Assembly (NCBI GenBank): GCA_014380815.1
Contig: JACMJB010000313.1
Span: forward strand, 1 to 34,220
DNA length: 34,220 nucleotides
DNA from: Armatimonadota bacterium
GTDB taxonomy: Bacteria; Armatimonadota; Armatimonadia; Armatimonadales; Armatimonadaceae
Direction: 5' to 3'
Made by a program: the position numbers and the translations under genes. The number at the start of each line of letters is the position of its first letter. Position 1 is the first letter of the stretch. The notes beneath the pieces were generated by a model. That model ran no database searches, was not told where the DNA came from, and saw only the letters and a list, made by a program, of their open reading frames with translations. This document shows positions 1-7,599 of this stretch, one piece after another.

Positions 1-22
1 TCTGAACACTGGAAATCACGGT

Positions 23-376
23 ATGGCAGAAGCAGAAGACCTTCGCATTGTGGAAGACATGTGGACCATTGCGCGCAATGAACCGCTGACGCTGGCTGCC
101 CTGCAGCCCTTCGGGATGGTGGACCGGGAGCGCTATAAGCGGCGGGTTGGAGAGGTCGTGCTCGAACTGACGCTCGACGCCGATCCCCGGACGGGAACCT
201 GGTCCTACGAGTTTGCGATTCTGGACGCCAGCGGTGGCGTCCTGGATGACTCCGTCGTGCAATACTGGCTCCATGCGTTTTTCGGACGGGAGGCTTATTT
301 CGCCGCTCGTCGTAACTTCCTCATGACTGGCGAGGCTCGGTTCACCTTCCCCTACTCCCAGGGCCGGTCCATCTAA
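23..376 (+). CDS. Hypothetical protein, 117 aa
   Basis: The reading frame is complete, from ATG at 23 to TAA at 374-376. I do not recognise the family. The protein is soluble-looking, with no signal peptide or membrane segment. It has an acidic N-terminus and many aromatic residues in its C-terminal half (QYWLHAFFG, then EAYFAARRNF). Third codon positions are GC-rich, as in the recognised genes here, so it is likely real. Only 22 bases upstream are visible, so its promoter and upstream partner are unknown. Downstream a short inverted repeat (392-409) could end the transcript, but it has no T-tract. Confidence 0.7.
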   Translation: MAEAEDLRIVEDMWTIARNEPLTLAALQPFGMVDRERYKRRVGEVVLELTLDADPRTGTWSYEFAILDASGGVLDDSVVQYWLHAFFGREAYFAARRNFLMTGEARFTFPYSQGRSI

Positions 377-995
377 GGGCAAAAATAGGGCAAGAAATCG
401 CGGTTTCTTACTTAAGCGTAAAAAAATAGGTAATTTTTGAAACTATACGCGAAAAGGGCTTGTCTGACTTCCCGGAACCACTTAAAAGCGACGCGACATG
501 AAATTCGTTGTTTGTTTCATGTTTACGACTTTAGGGTGTTTGGGTAACACCGGCGGGACAGTACGTCGCAGCGGTAGCGAGATGGTTTGAATTCGCTGCG
601 CTGCCCTCGACCGCTCCGATTGTAGGAACTGAAAATACGTTCGGTGTTTTCAGCTTCGTGCATCAGCAATTTCACAACAACGGCAGGTGCCTTTTCTCGA
701 ACAGCGTTTCATCCGTCTTGCGCGGTCCGAAGCGGGCGAGTTTCAACGCAGGCGCGGCGCTCCCTCTGATTTGGCGGCAGATGTAAAGGCAACTGGGATA
801 CTTTGCAGCTGTTCCGATCTGAGTGGGTTTAACCCGCAAGCAGTGATCCTTACCCATTTCGTCCCCGAAAGCAGATCAATCCTGTTTGGGATCGGTTCCG
901 GTGGTTTCGTGGAAGTGCGTCGTCAATGACATTCGTGATGAGCGGCAGGCTCTGCGCCTTCGTTTATCACACTGCTTCCCGGAGGAACTGTTTCC
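377..995 (+). other. Long non-coding leader upstream of the porin gene
   Basis: These 619 bases contain no convincing gene. They hold a series of short inverted repeats: aagaaa/tttctt (392-409), GCGTA/TACGC enclosing AAAAAT/ATTTTT (about 415-449), acatgaaa/tttcatgt (496-522), GGTGTT/AACACC (about 536-552), CTGAAAATAC pairing with GTGTTTTCAG (629-653, one mismatch) and GGGTT/AACCC (825-835). The left 150 bases are much AT-richer than the rest of the window, which fits a promoter region. The remainder could be a long structured 5' leader of the SLH porin. No known riboswitch core was recognised. Confidence 0.5.
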
Positions 996-3131
996 ATGAA
1001 TAAAGCCAAGCTGCTCGCAGGCAGCGCCGCTACGGCATTCGTAGCGGTGGCATCCGTCTCTCCTGCATTCGCGCAGGCCAGCGGACCGTTTGCCGATGTG
1101 CCGACGGACCACTGGGCCTACCAGTCGGTGGATAAGCTACAGAAGGGCGGAATCGTCATCGGCTATCCCGATGGCACTTATGGCGGCAAGCGCGCCATGA
1201 CCCGCTATGAGTTCGCGGTCGCCATCGCCCGCCTGCTGGAGAAGATCCCCCAGCCCGACCTCACCAACTACTACACGAAGGCAGAGACCGACGCGGCAAT
1301 CCAGGCCGCGACCGCTGGCTTCGCGACAAAGGAAGAAGTCCAGGCGCTTCGCAACCTGGTGAACGAGTTCCAGACCGAACTTACCACCCTTGGCGTAGAC
1401 CTGGAAGCGGTCAAGAAGCGGCTTACCGCACTTGAAGGCCGTGTGACCGCACTCGAAGACGAAGTAAAGCGCGTCAAGGTGTACGGTACGGTCAGCCTGA
1501 ACGGCCGCGCCACCAACACCCGCACCAATAGCGTGAACTTCCGCGACCAGGATGGTTTCATCATCCAGCGCGGCAGCACGACCCCCGGCAACCAGCTTGT
1601 CGGCAACGGCAACCTGCTGGGTGCGACCCGTATCCTGCATGACATTGACCTTGGGGTGAAGGCTCGTCTTTCCGATACCGCCACTGCGGATGTCCTTCTG
1701 AACTTCGGCAACTACCTTAGCTTCCTGGGCGGGGTCGGTTCGTACGCGAACTTCCCGAACGGGCGCACGGCTTCGACCGGCGGCGGCTTCGGCAACCAGG
1801 ATCAGACCCAGACGGTGTATAAGGCGGTCATTGAGGCTCCGTTCCGTCTGCCCGGCATTGGCGGCGTCACCGCGACCGTCGGTCGTGTTCCGCTTCAGTT
1901 CACCCCCTACACCCTCAAGCTGATTGACGTTGACCAGTACTTCTACAACGACAAGACCGACCTGGGTAACATCCCGATTGACGGTGGCAAGCTTGCGTTC
2001 AACATCGGACCGCTGGGAATCACGGGTATCGCTGGTAAGACCGACCCGATCCGCTTCCTCAGCAACATCGCCAGCAACCTGACCGGGGACAACTCGGCGG
2101 GCCTGTTTGCGGGAGCCAGCCGCGGCGCCTACTCCGGCATCAACGGCACGGGTGGCTTTTCCACCTCGGGTCGTCCGTCGGGCAACCGGCTGCAGAACAA
2201 CGGCGGTATCCTCGTCGAGCAGCTTGCGGGTGCTCGCGTCGTGTTCGGAACCTCCAAGTTCGGCACCATCGGTGGCACCTATCTGGCCCTTGCGGGTCAG
2301 CGGCCCGGCTCGATTCCCGGAACCTCGACCCTGAATCCGCTGGCGTTCGGCGTTAACCCCGCCAACCCCAGCACCTTTGGGGAAGGTAGCTCCTTCGACC
2401 GCGCGAACATCAACCGGGTCTACGTATATGGCGCGGACGTCAATGCAAGCATCGGCAGCATTGGGATCAACGCTTCGTACACCAAGTCGGATACGGCGGG
2501 TTCCCGGATCACCGGTATCAGCGCGCTGAACGACGGCACGTTCGTCACCTCCTTTGACCAGGAGACCACAAGCAAGATCAACGACGACAACGAGGCGTAT
2601 GAGGCGGGCGCGAGCTACTCCATCGGCGCGCTCAGTCTTGGCGCTGGCTACCGATACGTCGGTCCCTACTTCGCGGCCCCCGGTTCCTGGTCGCGGGTCG
2701 GTACCCTGACAAACCCGGTGGACATCGAGGGTGGTTATGGCCGCATCGGTTATGCCATTGCTCGCGGACTGTCCCTGAACGCGGAAGCCCAGTTCTACAA
2801 CGGTACGGGTGAAGCGGTCAACGACGGTGGCCTTTCCGAGGACGACCGGATCAACAACTACCGCGGCGGGCTGAAGTTTGGTCTTACTTCCGCCTCCAAC
2901 GTTGATCTGGGCGTAGACTACACCGAGTACAAGATCGGCGTGGGCGCGTTCGCTGGCAGCAAGCCCCGTGAGATCTTCTACAACATCGGTTACGGCTACT
3001 CGTTCAGCCCGAACTCCTCGTTCAAGCTGCTGTATCAGATCGTTGACTTCGACGATAAGAACACCGGCTTCGATCCGTCGGGTGCGGGCAAGGGTGGCGT
3101 CGCCGCCGCGCAGTTCCAGGTTAAGTTCTAA
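996..3131 (+). CDS. SLH-domain outer-membrane porin
   Basis: This is a 711-residue envelope protein. An N-terminal signal peptide ends near SPAFAQA (about residue 27). One S-layer homology domain follows (about 31-90, with FADVPTDHWAY and GYPDGTYGG), then a coiled-coil stretch (about 115-165, heptads around LTALEGRVTALEDEV). The rest is a Gly/Asn/Tyr-rich beta-barrel ending in VKF, with the C-terminal Phe typical of outer-membrane proteins. This matches the OmpM/SlpA/SomA class, in which the SLH domain binds peptidoglycan-linked polymer and the barrel forms an outer-membrane pore. GGAGG at 981-985 sits 10 nt before ATG 996 and fixes the start. It is monocistronic, with a long leader and its own terminator, as expected for an abundant protein. 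The substrate is unknown. Confidence 0.93.
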   Translation: MNKAKLLAGSAATAFVAVASVSPAFAQASGPFADVPTDHWAYQSVDKLQKGGIVIGYPDGTYGGKRAMTRYEFAVAIARLLEKIPQPDLTNYYTKAETDAAIQAATAGFATKEEVQALRNLVNEFQTELTTLGVDLEAVKKRLTALEGRVTALEDEVKRVKVYGTVSLNGRATNTRTNSVNFRDQDGFIIQRGSTTPGNQLVGNGNLLGATRILHDIDLGVKARLSDTATADVLLNFGNYLSFLGGVGSYANFPNGRTASTGGGFGNQDQTQTVYKAVIEAPFRLPGIGGVTATVGRVPLQFTPYTLKLIDVDQYFYNDKTDLGNIPIDGGKLAFNIGPLGITGIAGKTDPIRFLSNIASNLTGDNSAGLFAGASRGAYSGINGTGGFSTSGRPSGNRLQNNGGILVEQLAGARVVFGTSKFGTIGGTYLALAGQRPGSIPGTSTLNPLAFGVNPANPSTFGEGSSFDRANINRVYVYGADVNASIGSIGINASYTKSDTAGSRITGISALNDGTFVTSFDQETTSKINDDNEAYEAGASYSIGALSLGAGYRYVGPYFAAPGSWSRVGTLTNPVDIEGGYGRIGYAIARGLSLNAEAQFYNGTGEAVNDGGLSEDDRINNYRGGLKFGLTSASNVDLGVDYTEYKIGVGAFAGSKPREIFYNIGYGYSFSPNSSFKLLYQIVDFDDKNTGFDPSGAGKGGVAAAQFQVKF

Positions 3132-3148
3132 CTCCGGTTCGGCGTAAA

Positions 3149-3200
3149 GCAAAAGAAACCCCCGGTGCGCGCCATGGCGCGCACCGGGGGTTTCTTTTGC
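3149..3200. terminator. Perfect 52-nt palindrome, bidirectional terminator
   Basis: Two 26-nt arms (3149-3174 and 3175-3200) are exact reverse complements with no spacer. The stem core is CCCCCGGTGCGCGCC and the outer parts are A-rich on the left and T-rich on the right (GGGGGTTTCTTTT). It lies 17 nt after the porin stop and 34 nt from the pilT stop. It therefore gives a GC stem plus T-tract in both directions and should end both convergent transcripts. Confidence 0.93.
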
Positions 3201-3234
3201 GGCGGCATCTGTCCGCGGCGATACGACTGCAGGG

Positions 3235-4410
3235 TCAGCTTCGCCGCGCGCCTCCCGTTGTCCCGCCGACGCTATTCGATGAGCGCAGAAGCTGGCGCAG
3301 TTCGGTAGCGTTGCTGGTGGCATTCAGGGCATCGTCCTGGGTAATCATGCCCGACGCAACCTGCTGCTGGAGCGCCTGATTCAGGGAGATCATCCCGTAG
3401 TGGGCGCCTTCCCGGATCGTGTTGTAAAGCTCCCCTCCCGACTCGTTGTCGGCGATCTGCTTTTTGATAGACGGGGAACCGGTCATCACCTCGACCGCCG
3501 GAACGCGGCCAACCCCGTTGGCGCGCTGCACCAGGCGCTGTGAAACGACACAGGAGAGCGTGTCCGCAAGCTGGTCGCGCACCTGATCCCGCTCATGCGG
3601 CGGGAAAGCGTTCAGGATGCGATCTATCGTGCCGACCGCGGAAACGGTGTGCAGTGTCGAGATGACCAGGTGTCCGATCTCCGCCGCCGACAGGGCGGCC
3701 CGCATGGTCTCGACGTCCCGCATCTCCCCGATCATGATGACATCGGGGCTTTGACGGAGCGCACTTCGAAGCGCGCTGCCGAACGATTTGGTGTCCTGTC
3801 CAATCTCGCGCTGGTTGACGACCGAGTCACGGTCTTCAAAAACGTATTCGATTGGGTCTTCGATCGTGACGATGTTGGCGCGCCGATTGGTCGCGATATG
3901 ATCCACCAGAGCGGCCAGCGTGGTGGATTTCCCCGAACCAGTCGGCCCAGTGGCGAGCACCAGTCCCTGAGGCTGCATCGCGATCTCTTTGAGCACTTTT
4001 GGAAGCATGAGCTGGTCAATGGAGTAGGGCCGCAAGGGGATGATGCGAAGCGCGGCCCCGACGGCTCCGCGCTGCAGGAATAGGTTCGCCCGGACGCGCA
4101 CCAGTCCCGATACCGTGAAGACGGCATCAATCTCATTCTGCTCCTGGAGGCGCTTCATCTGGTCTTCCGCGCTGGGATACAGGGAGTCTTCCAGCACCCC
4201 TTCTCCGTAGCGGATCAGATTGTCCCGCGAAGCGGAGTAGAGAATGGACATTCCGATCTCGTGGGTGTCCGAGGGGGAAAGAATACCAAGTTCCGGGCGA
4301 GAGATGATGCGCCCGTCCACGCGAAGCGCCGGTGAAGCCTCCGCTTTCAGGATCAGGTCGGATGCCCGGTTTTTCAGGGCGACTTCAAGTAGTTCGTGGA
4401 TGCTCGTCAT
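3235..4410 (-). CDS. pilT: PilT-type twitching/retraction ATPase
   Basis: This 391-residue cytoplasmic hexameric ATPase of the PilT/GspE superfamily should power type IV pilus disassembly. The N-terminal PAS-like domain begins MTSIHELLEVALK with ASDLILKAE. Walker A is GPTGSGKS (about 155-162), the Asp box surrounds VTIEDPIEYVF, Walker B is RQSPDVIMIGEMRD, and the His box includes HLVISTLHT. The start is ATG at 4408-4410; the frame stays open further upstream, but that region has no homology. An insertion of roughly 25 residues (about 65-93, containing LEDSLYPSAEDQMKRL) precedes the conserved EIDAVF segment and is not typical of PilT. No other pilus-motor genes are adjacent, although a prepilin-like gene lies 2.7 kb away beyond efp. 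Confidence 0.93.
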   Translation of the reverse strand: MTSIHELLEVALKNRASDLILKAEASPALRVDGRIISRPELGILSPSDTHEIGMSILYSASRDNLIRYGEGVLEDSLYPSAEDQMKRLQEQNEIDAVFTVSGLVRVRANLFLQRGAVGAALRIIPLRPYSIDQLMLPKVLKEIAMQPQGLVLATGPTGSGKSTTLAALVDHIATNRRANIVTIEDPIEYVFEDRDSVVNQREIGQDTKSFGSALRSALRQSPDVIMIGEMRDVETMRAALSAAEIGHLVISTLHTVSAVGTIDRILNAFPPHERDQVRDQLADTLSCVVSQRLVQRANGVGRVPAVEVMTGSPSIKKQIADNESGGELYNTIREGAHYGMISLNQALQQQVASGMITQDDALNATSNATELRQLLRSSNSVGGTTGGARRS

Positions 4411-4470
4411 AATGGGTTCTTTAGGTATTCTTTGCTGGTAGTACGTGCCCTTGGCATTGCGTGGTTCCGG

Positions 4471-4500
4471 TTGTGAGTGGCCCCGCTGCCATGTTATAAT
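4471..4500 (+). promoter_or_regulatory. Sigma-70-type promoter of the efp-acc run
   Basis: A perfect TATAAT at 4495-4500 is preceded by TGT, giving an extended -10 element. A 4/6 -35 match, TTGTGA, lies at 4471-4476 with an 18-nt spacer. It is in the divergent pilT/efp gap and would leave a leader of about 100 nt before efp. Confidence 0.65.
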
Positions 4501-4605
4501 ACGCGCGAATGAAGCGGCTTCCCCCTGTTTCCACAGAGCATCCGGCGCAGCGACGTCCGTGCCTGACCCCACAAGCGAGCCGCCACTACGGAGTCTCAGA
4601 ACTGC

Positions 4606-5163
4606 ATGGATACAAGCGATTTCCGCAACGGTCTTTCCATTATATACGACAACGACATCTGGACGATCGTTGATTTTCAGCACGTCAAGCCCGGGAAGGG
4701 TGGAGCATTTGTTCGTTCTAAGCTGAAAAATCTGCGGACCGGTTCCACTGTGGACAAGACCTGGCGAGCGGGCGAAAAGATGGATCAGGCTATCCTGGAG
4801 CGCAAGCCCATGCGGTACCTCTATAATCAGGACGATGAGTACTACCTGATGGATATGGATACGTTCGAGCAGACCACGGTCCCGCAGTCAAAGATCGGAT
4901 CTCAGTCGAAATATTTGAAGGAAGACACCGATGTTCAGGTCGTATCCCACAGGGAAGAGATCATCGGGGTCAGTGTTGGGGACTTCGCCGAACTCGAGAT
5001 CGTCGAAACCGACCCGGGCGTTCGTGGCGACACCGCGTCTGGAGGATCGAAGCCGGCGACACTTGCCGGTGGGGCCGTGATTCAAGTCCCCTTCTTTGTC
5101 AACGTCGGCGATAAGGTCAAAGTCGACACTCGCACCGACACCTATCTGGAACGCGTGAAGTAG
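4606..5163 (+). CDS. efp: Translation elongation factor P
   Basis: EF-P (185 aa, the usual length) binds between the ribosomal P and E sites and relieves stalling at polyproline. The N-terminal KOW-like domain carries the tip loop HVKPGKGGAF with Lys31 at the position modified in other bacteria. The OB domains follow, ending FFVNVGDKVKVDTRTDTYLERV. No epmA, epmB or ymfI-type modification gene is in the window, so the state of Lys31 cannot be inferred. GGAG at 4590-4593 is 12 nt before the ATG. It is the first gene of the forward run. An efp-accB-accC linkage is classical. Confidence 0.97.
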   Translation: MDTSDFRNGLSIIYDNDIWTIVDFQHVKPGKGGAFVRSKLKNLRTGSTVDKTWRAGEKMDQAILERKPMRYLYNQDDEYYLMDMDTFEQTTVPQSKIGSQSKYLKEDTDVQVVSHREEIIGVSVGDFAELEIVETDPGVRGDTASGGSKPATLAGGAVIQVPFFVNVGDKVKVDTRTDTYLERVK

Positions 5164-5269
5164 AGGGGCCAATCGGCGCCGGGTCTTATCTCGTATCGGA
5201 TCTCTGGATTGCCGCTCCGAGGCGGCGTTGTCAGCGCGGTTTGGTTCGGTGGGAGGAGATCAGTCTGCG

Positions 5270-6547
5270 ATGGAAATGGAACCTGAGGAAGAGACGCTTT
5301 TAAGCCGTGCGGAACGCTCGTTTCTCGGCCCCCTGGTTTACAATATCATTGTGCTGGCAATGAACATCGGTTTCGCGGTCGCGTTCCTTTCCGCCGTTTA
5401 TCTGATCTATGGCCTGTTTTCAGGCAACCTGTCCGACTATTCCACGCTGGCCCAAGGCGACCGAGCGCGCATCTTGTCCAATCTTCGCTTGGCTACGCAG
5501 GCGATGACCGCCGGTCTTGGTGTCGGTTCGCTTGCCGCAGCCTACGTTTTCTGGGGCGAGGAATTCGTCGGGTACGGAATGTTGGTTGGGGGAATGCTGA
5601 TCGGTCTTGGCATTCCCCAGATCTACACGATGGTGGGAGGGGGGCAGGCCAGTACCAAGGCCACCGCGCTGGCGCTGGGAGCGTTTCCCGGGGCAATGAT
5701 GGCGCCGCTGGTCATCGGCGGCGTGCTCGTGGCGCGGGATGTGGTCTATCGCCTGATCCGTGGCTTTCAGGAAAAGCCTGTCCGCGTCGAAAAAATGACC
5801 TATGGCACGGGGGCTGCCGCGGAGTCACGCCCCATCCGGACCTCGCTGCTCGCCAAATGCTGGGAAGGGCCATATTGCCGGGAGTTTATTCGGGTTCACT
5901 GCCCGATCTTCCAGAAGCGACAGGCCTGCTGGCGAGAAAAGCGTGGGTGCTACTGCGAAGAGGATATCGTCAGTACGGCGGCCTCCAAGGTGTCCGGTAT
6001 CGCCCTGGAGATGGCTCCCGACCCGAAGCTGAACTTCGCCAACCCCTCTTCCCCGGCGGCGGCGGCGAACGACCCATTGAACCGCGCCCCCGGCCTTCAG
6101 CTGGGGACACTGGGCGGTTCACCGGGGGGGCGCGTCGAAGGGGGTATTGGTGCGGGGCTTGGTGGTGGGCTGAACTTTGGGGCACCCCCACCGCGCAAAG
6201 TCACACTCTCGATGTCCCAGAAGAAAGAGCGCTGCCGGAACTGCGTGATCTATAACGAGCATCAGCGAGAAAAATACAAGCTGCTGATGCCGGTCACTTT
6301 GTTAGGGACGCTCGCGTTTTGCGCGGTCTTCGCGACCCCGCTGCGGCAGGGTATCAACGCGGCGACGACAGCGATTGACCGGTTACTGGGGCAGATCTCG
6401 TTTAACCCGGCGGGAGCGGCTCCCGCCGTGAACCTTGGACAGCCCTCGGAGACGGTGGCCTGGTTCCTGGTCGTTGCACTGAGCATTATGATCGTCTCAA
6501 AAGCACTGCAGATGTTGGAATGGGCAATATTCAAAATCAAGATTTGA
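5270..6547 (+). CDS. Cys-rich multi-pass membrane protein, unknown function
   Basis: This protein of about 425 aa is not assigned to any family I know. The acidic N-terminus is followed by hydrophobic segments at about 22-48, 79-95, 101-125 and 142-156. A soluble region then carries six Cys (197, 203, 211, 220, 227, 229: CWEGPYC, then CYCEE). A Gly/Pro/Ala-rich linker, a second CRNC pair and two further hydrophobic segments near the C-terminus complete it. The eight Cys suggest a metal or Fe-S site or a disulphide-stabilised domain. GGAGGA at 5252-5257 supports ATG 5270; an in-frame TTG at 5228 is possible but lies upstream of that site. The 3' end overlaps accB by 28 nt, so the two are probably translationally coupled. 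It occupies the efp-accB gap, where Firmicutes carry spoIIIAA-AH. Confidence 0.85.
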   Translation: MEMEPEEETLLSRAERSFLGPLVYNIIVLAMNIGFAVAFLSAVYLIYGLFSGNLSDYSTLAQGDRARILSNLRLATQAMTAGLGVGSLAAAYVFWGEEFVGYGMLVGGMLIGLGIPQIYTMVGGGQASTKATALALGAFPGAMMAPLVIGGVLVARDVVYRLIRGFQEKPVRVEKMTYGTGAAAESRPIRTSLLAKCWEGPYCREFIRVHCPIFQKRQACWREKRGCYCEEDIVSTAASKVSGIALEMAPDPKLNFANPSSPAAAANDPLNRAPGLQLGTLGGSPGGRVEGGIGAGLGGGLNFGAPPPRKVTLSMSQKKERCRNCVIYNEHQREKYKLLMPVTLLGTLAFCAVFATPLRQGINAATTAIDRLLGQISFNPAGAAPAVNLGQPSETVAWFLVVALSIMIVSKALQMLEWAIFKIKI

Positions 6548-7062
6548 ACCAGGATCTGAACTTGGTCGAAGCGTCTCGGAGCGTCCCTGCGCCGGAGTTT
6601 CCATTGAACTATGAAAAAATCGAGGCGTTCGCGGCTCTGCTGCGCGACTCTCCCACGCTTACCGAAATCGAAGTGAAGAACGGGGAGGGTGTTTCTCTGC
6701 GTCTGCGCCGCGCCGCGCCCAAGCCCCCCAGTCGGTCCGCCGCTCCCCTTGTTGCCGGTGAACCAGAGGCGTTGAGGGCGGCGCCCGTCCCTGTTGCGGG
6801 AAGCGGCGAGCTGTCAAAGGCAGGTACCACTGCACTGACGGCCACCGTAGTCGGTATCTTTCGGGTCATGGGCGGGGCAGCGACACTGACGGTCGGTGAC
6901 CCGGTGAAAGCCGGGCAAGTGATGGGCCAGATCGAGGCGATGCGGCTTCTGAATGACTGCATTTCCCCTCTCTCCGGCGTGGTGACTGCTGCCGCCGTGG
7001 AAGAGGGTCAGCCGGTTGAGTATGGACAACTGCTTTTTGAGATCAAGGCATCAGGCGAGTAA
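6520..7062 (+). CDS. accB: AccB-like biotinyl-domain protein lacking the biotinyl lysine
   Basis: By order and sequence this is the biotin carboxyl carrier protein of acetyl-CoA carboxylase (180 aa). The N-terminal helical/LxR segment is LTEIEVKNGEGVSLRLRR (about 47-64), then comes a Pro/Ala linker, then the lipoyl/biotinyl fold (about 104-178, VGDPVKAGQVMGQIEAM and SGVVTAAAVEEGQPVEYGQ). The canonical biotinylation motif is EAMKM or EAMKL. Here it reads EAMRLLND, and codon 142 is CGG (6943-6945), so Arg replaces the acceptor Lys. The flanking fold residues are conserved, so the gene does not look decayed. It probably cannot carry biotin at the normal site. It may be a regulatory or structural subunit, or a true BCCP may be encoded elsewhere. 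Confidence 0.85.
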   Translation: MGNIQNQDLNQDLNLVEASRSVPAPEFPLNYEKIEAFAALLRDSPTLTEIEVKNGEGVSLRLRRAAPKPPSRSAAPLVAGEPEALRAAPVPVAGSGELSKAGTTALTATVVGIFRVMGGAATLTVGDPVKAGQVMGQIEAMRLLNDCISPLSGVVTAAAVEEGQPVEYGQLLFEIKASGE

Positions 7063-7064
7063 AA

Positions 7065-7514
7065 ATGGCATCTACACGATCAAACGAACGTCAACTTCGC
7101 CCCGCGGGCTTTGGACTGATCGAACTTCTGGTGGTGATCGTCATCATCGGGATTCTCGCGGCGGTTCTGATTCCGAGCCTGACCGGGGGCGGTAAAGACG
7201 CCAATGGGAAGCGGACGCTCTCTCCCAAGGAGCGTGCCAAGGCGGTCGGCACGACGGAATACATCGGGCAGATCAACCAGGCGATTCAGATGTACCGAAT
7301 GGACAATGAGGACCGAAATCCCGGGTCGCTCGCGGAGCTGAAGGCATACGGGGTGTTGGAGGAGATGCTGGTGGATCAGGTTACCAAGCAGCCGCTTCCT
7401 TACGACCCCGCTACGGGGCGGGTCGGTAACACCAACGGCCCCGACAGCCTAGGCGGCGTTCGGGGGGGGAAACTGCCCGTATTCGAAAGCGGCAGCGAGA
7501 GCGGAGTCCGCTGA
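7065..7514 (+). CDS. Type IV pilin / GspG-like prepilin
   Basis: A 149-residue protein with a class III prepilin leader: a 15-residue basic leader, then the processing site G|FGLIELLVVIVIIG with Glu5 of the mature protein. A single hydrophobic N-terminal helix follows (IELLVVIVIIGILAAVLIP). The C-terminal part has a GspG-like layout (YIGQINQAIQMYRMDNED, then PGSLAEL and YDPATG). A PilD-type peptidase would cleave and N-methylate it, and it would assemble into a pilus or pseudopilus. It starts 2 nt after accB and precedes accC, an unusual position. PilT in this window is a plausible partner. Confidence 0.9.
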   Translation: MASTRSNERQLRPAGFGLIELLVVIVIIGILAAVLIPSLTGGGKDANGKRTLSPKERAKAVGTTEYIGQINQAIQMYRMDNEDRNPGSLAELKAYGVLEEMLVDQVTKQPLPYDPATGRVGNTNGPDSLGGVRGGKLPVFESGSESGVR

Positions 7515-7563
7515 TTCCCACGAACGGTTTCCTCCTGCCGCTTTGGGTTTGTCGGTTTGCCGG

Positions 7564-7569
7564 TACAAT
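7564..7569 (+). promoter_or_regulatory. Possible -10 box upstream of accC
   Basis: TACAAT (5/6 match) lies 30 nt before the proposed accC TTG start. The only -35-like hexamer, TTGGGT at 7543-7548, has a short 15-nt spacer. The call is therefore weak. It would allow accC to be expressed separately from the upstream genes. Confidence 0.3.
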
Positions 7570-7599
7570 GTCAGAAATCCTTCGGACGCGCTAATCCTC

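Noticed and set aside
388-412. Intrinsic terminator after the first gene
   Set aside because: The aagaaa/tttctt stem is short and AT-only with no T-tract; kept only as a weak inverted repeat.
820-850. Riboswitch core near the GGGTTTAACCC element
   Set aside because: I compared it by eye with cobalamin, c-di-GMP and glycine riboswitch cores and found no match beyond one small hairpin.
687-929. 80-codon open frame in the porin leader
   Set aside because: No ribosome site, no conserved motif, and it lies among hairpins; coding status cannot be supported.
1137-3323. 728-codon open frame on the minus strand across the porin gene
   Set aside because: It is the antisense shadow of a GC3-rich gene. 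The product has no recognisable domain, while the plus strand encodes a clear SLH porin with signal peptide and ribosome site.
4411-4683. N-terminal extension of PilT to 4683
   Set aside because: It would run through the efp promoter and start and has no homology; MTSIHELLEVALK at 4410 is the normal PilT N-terminus.
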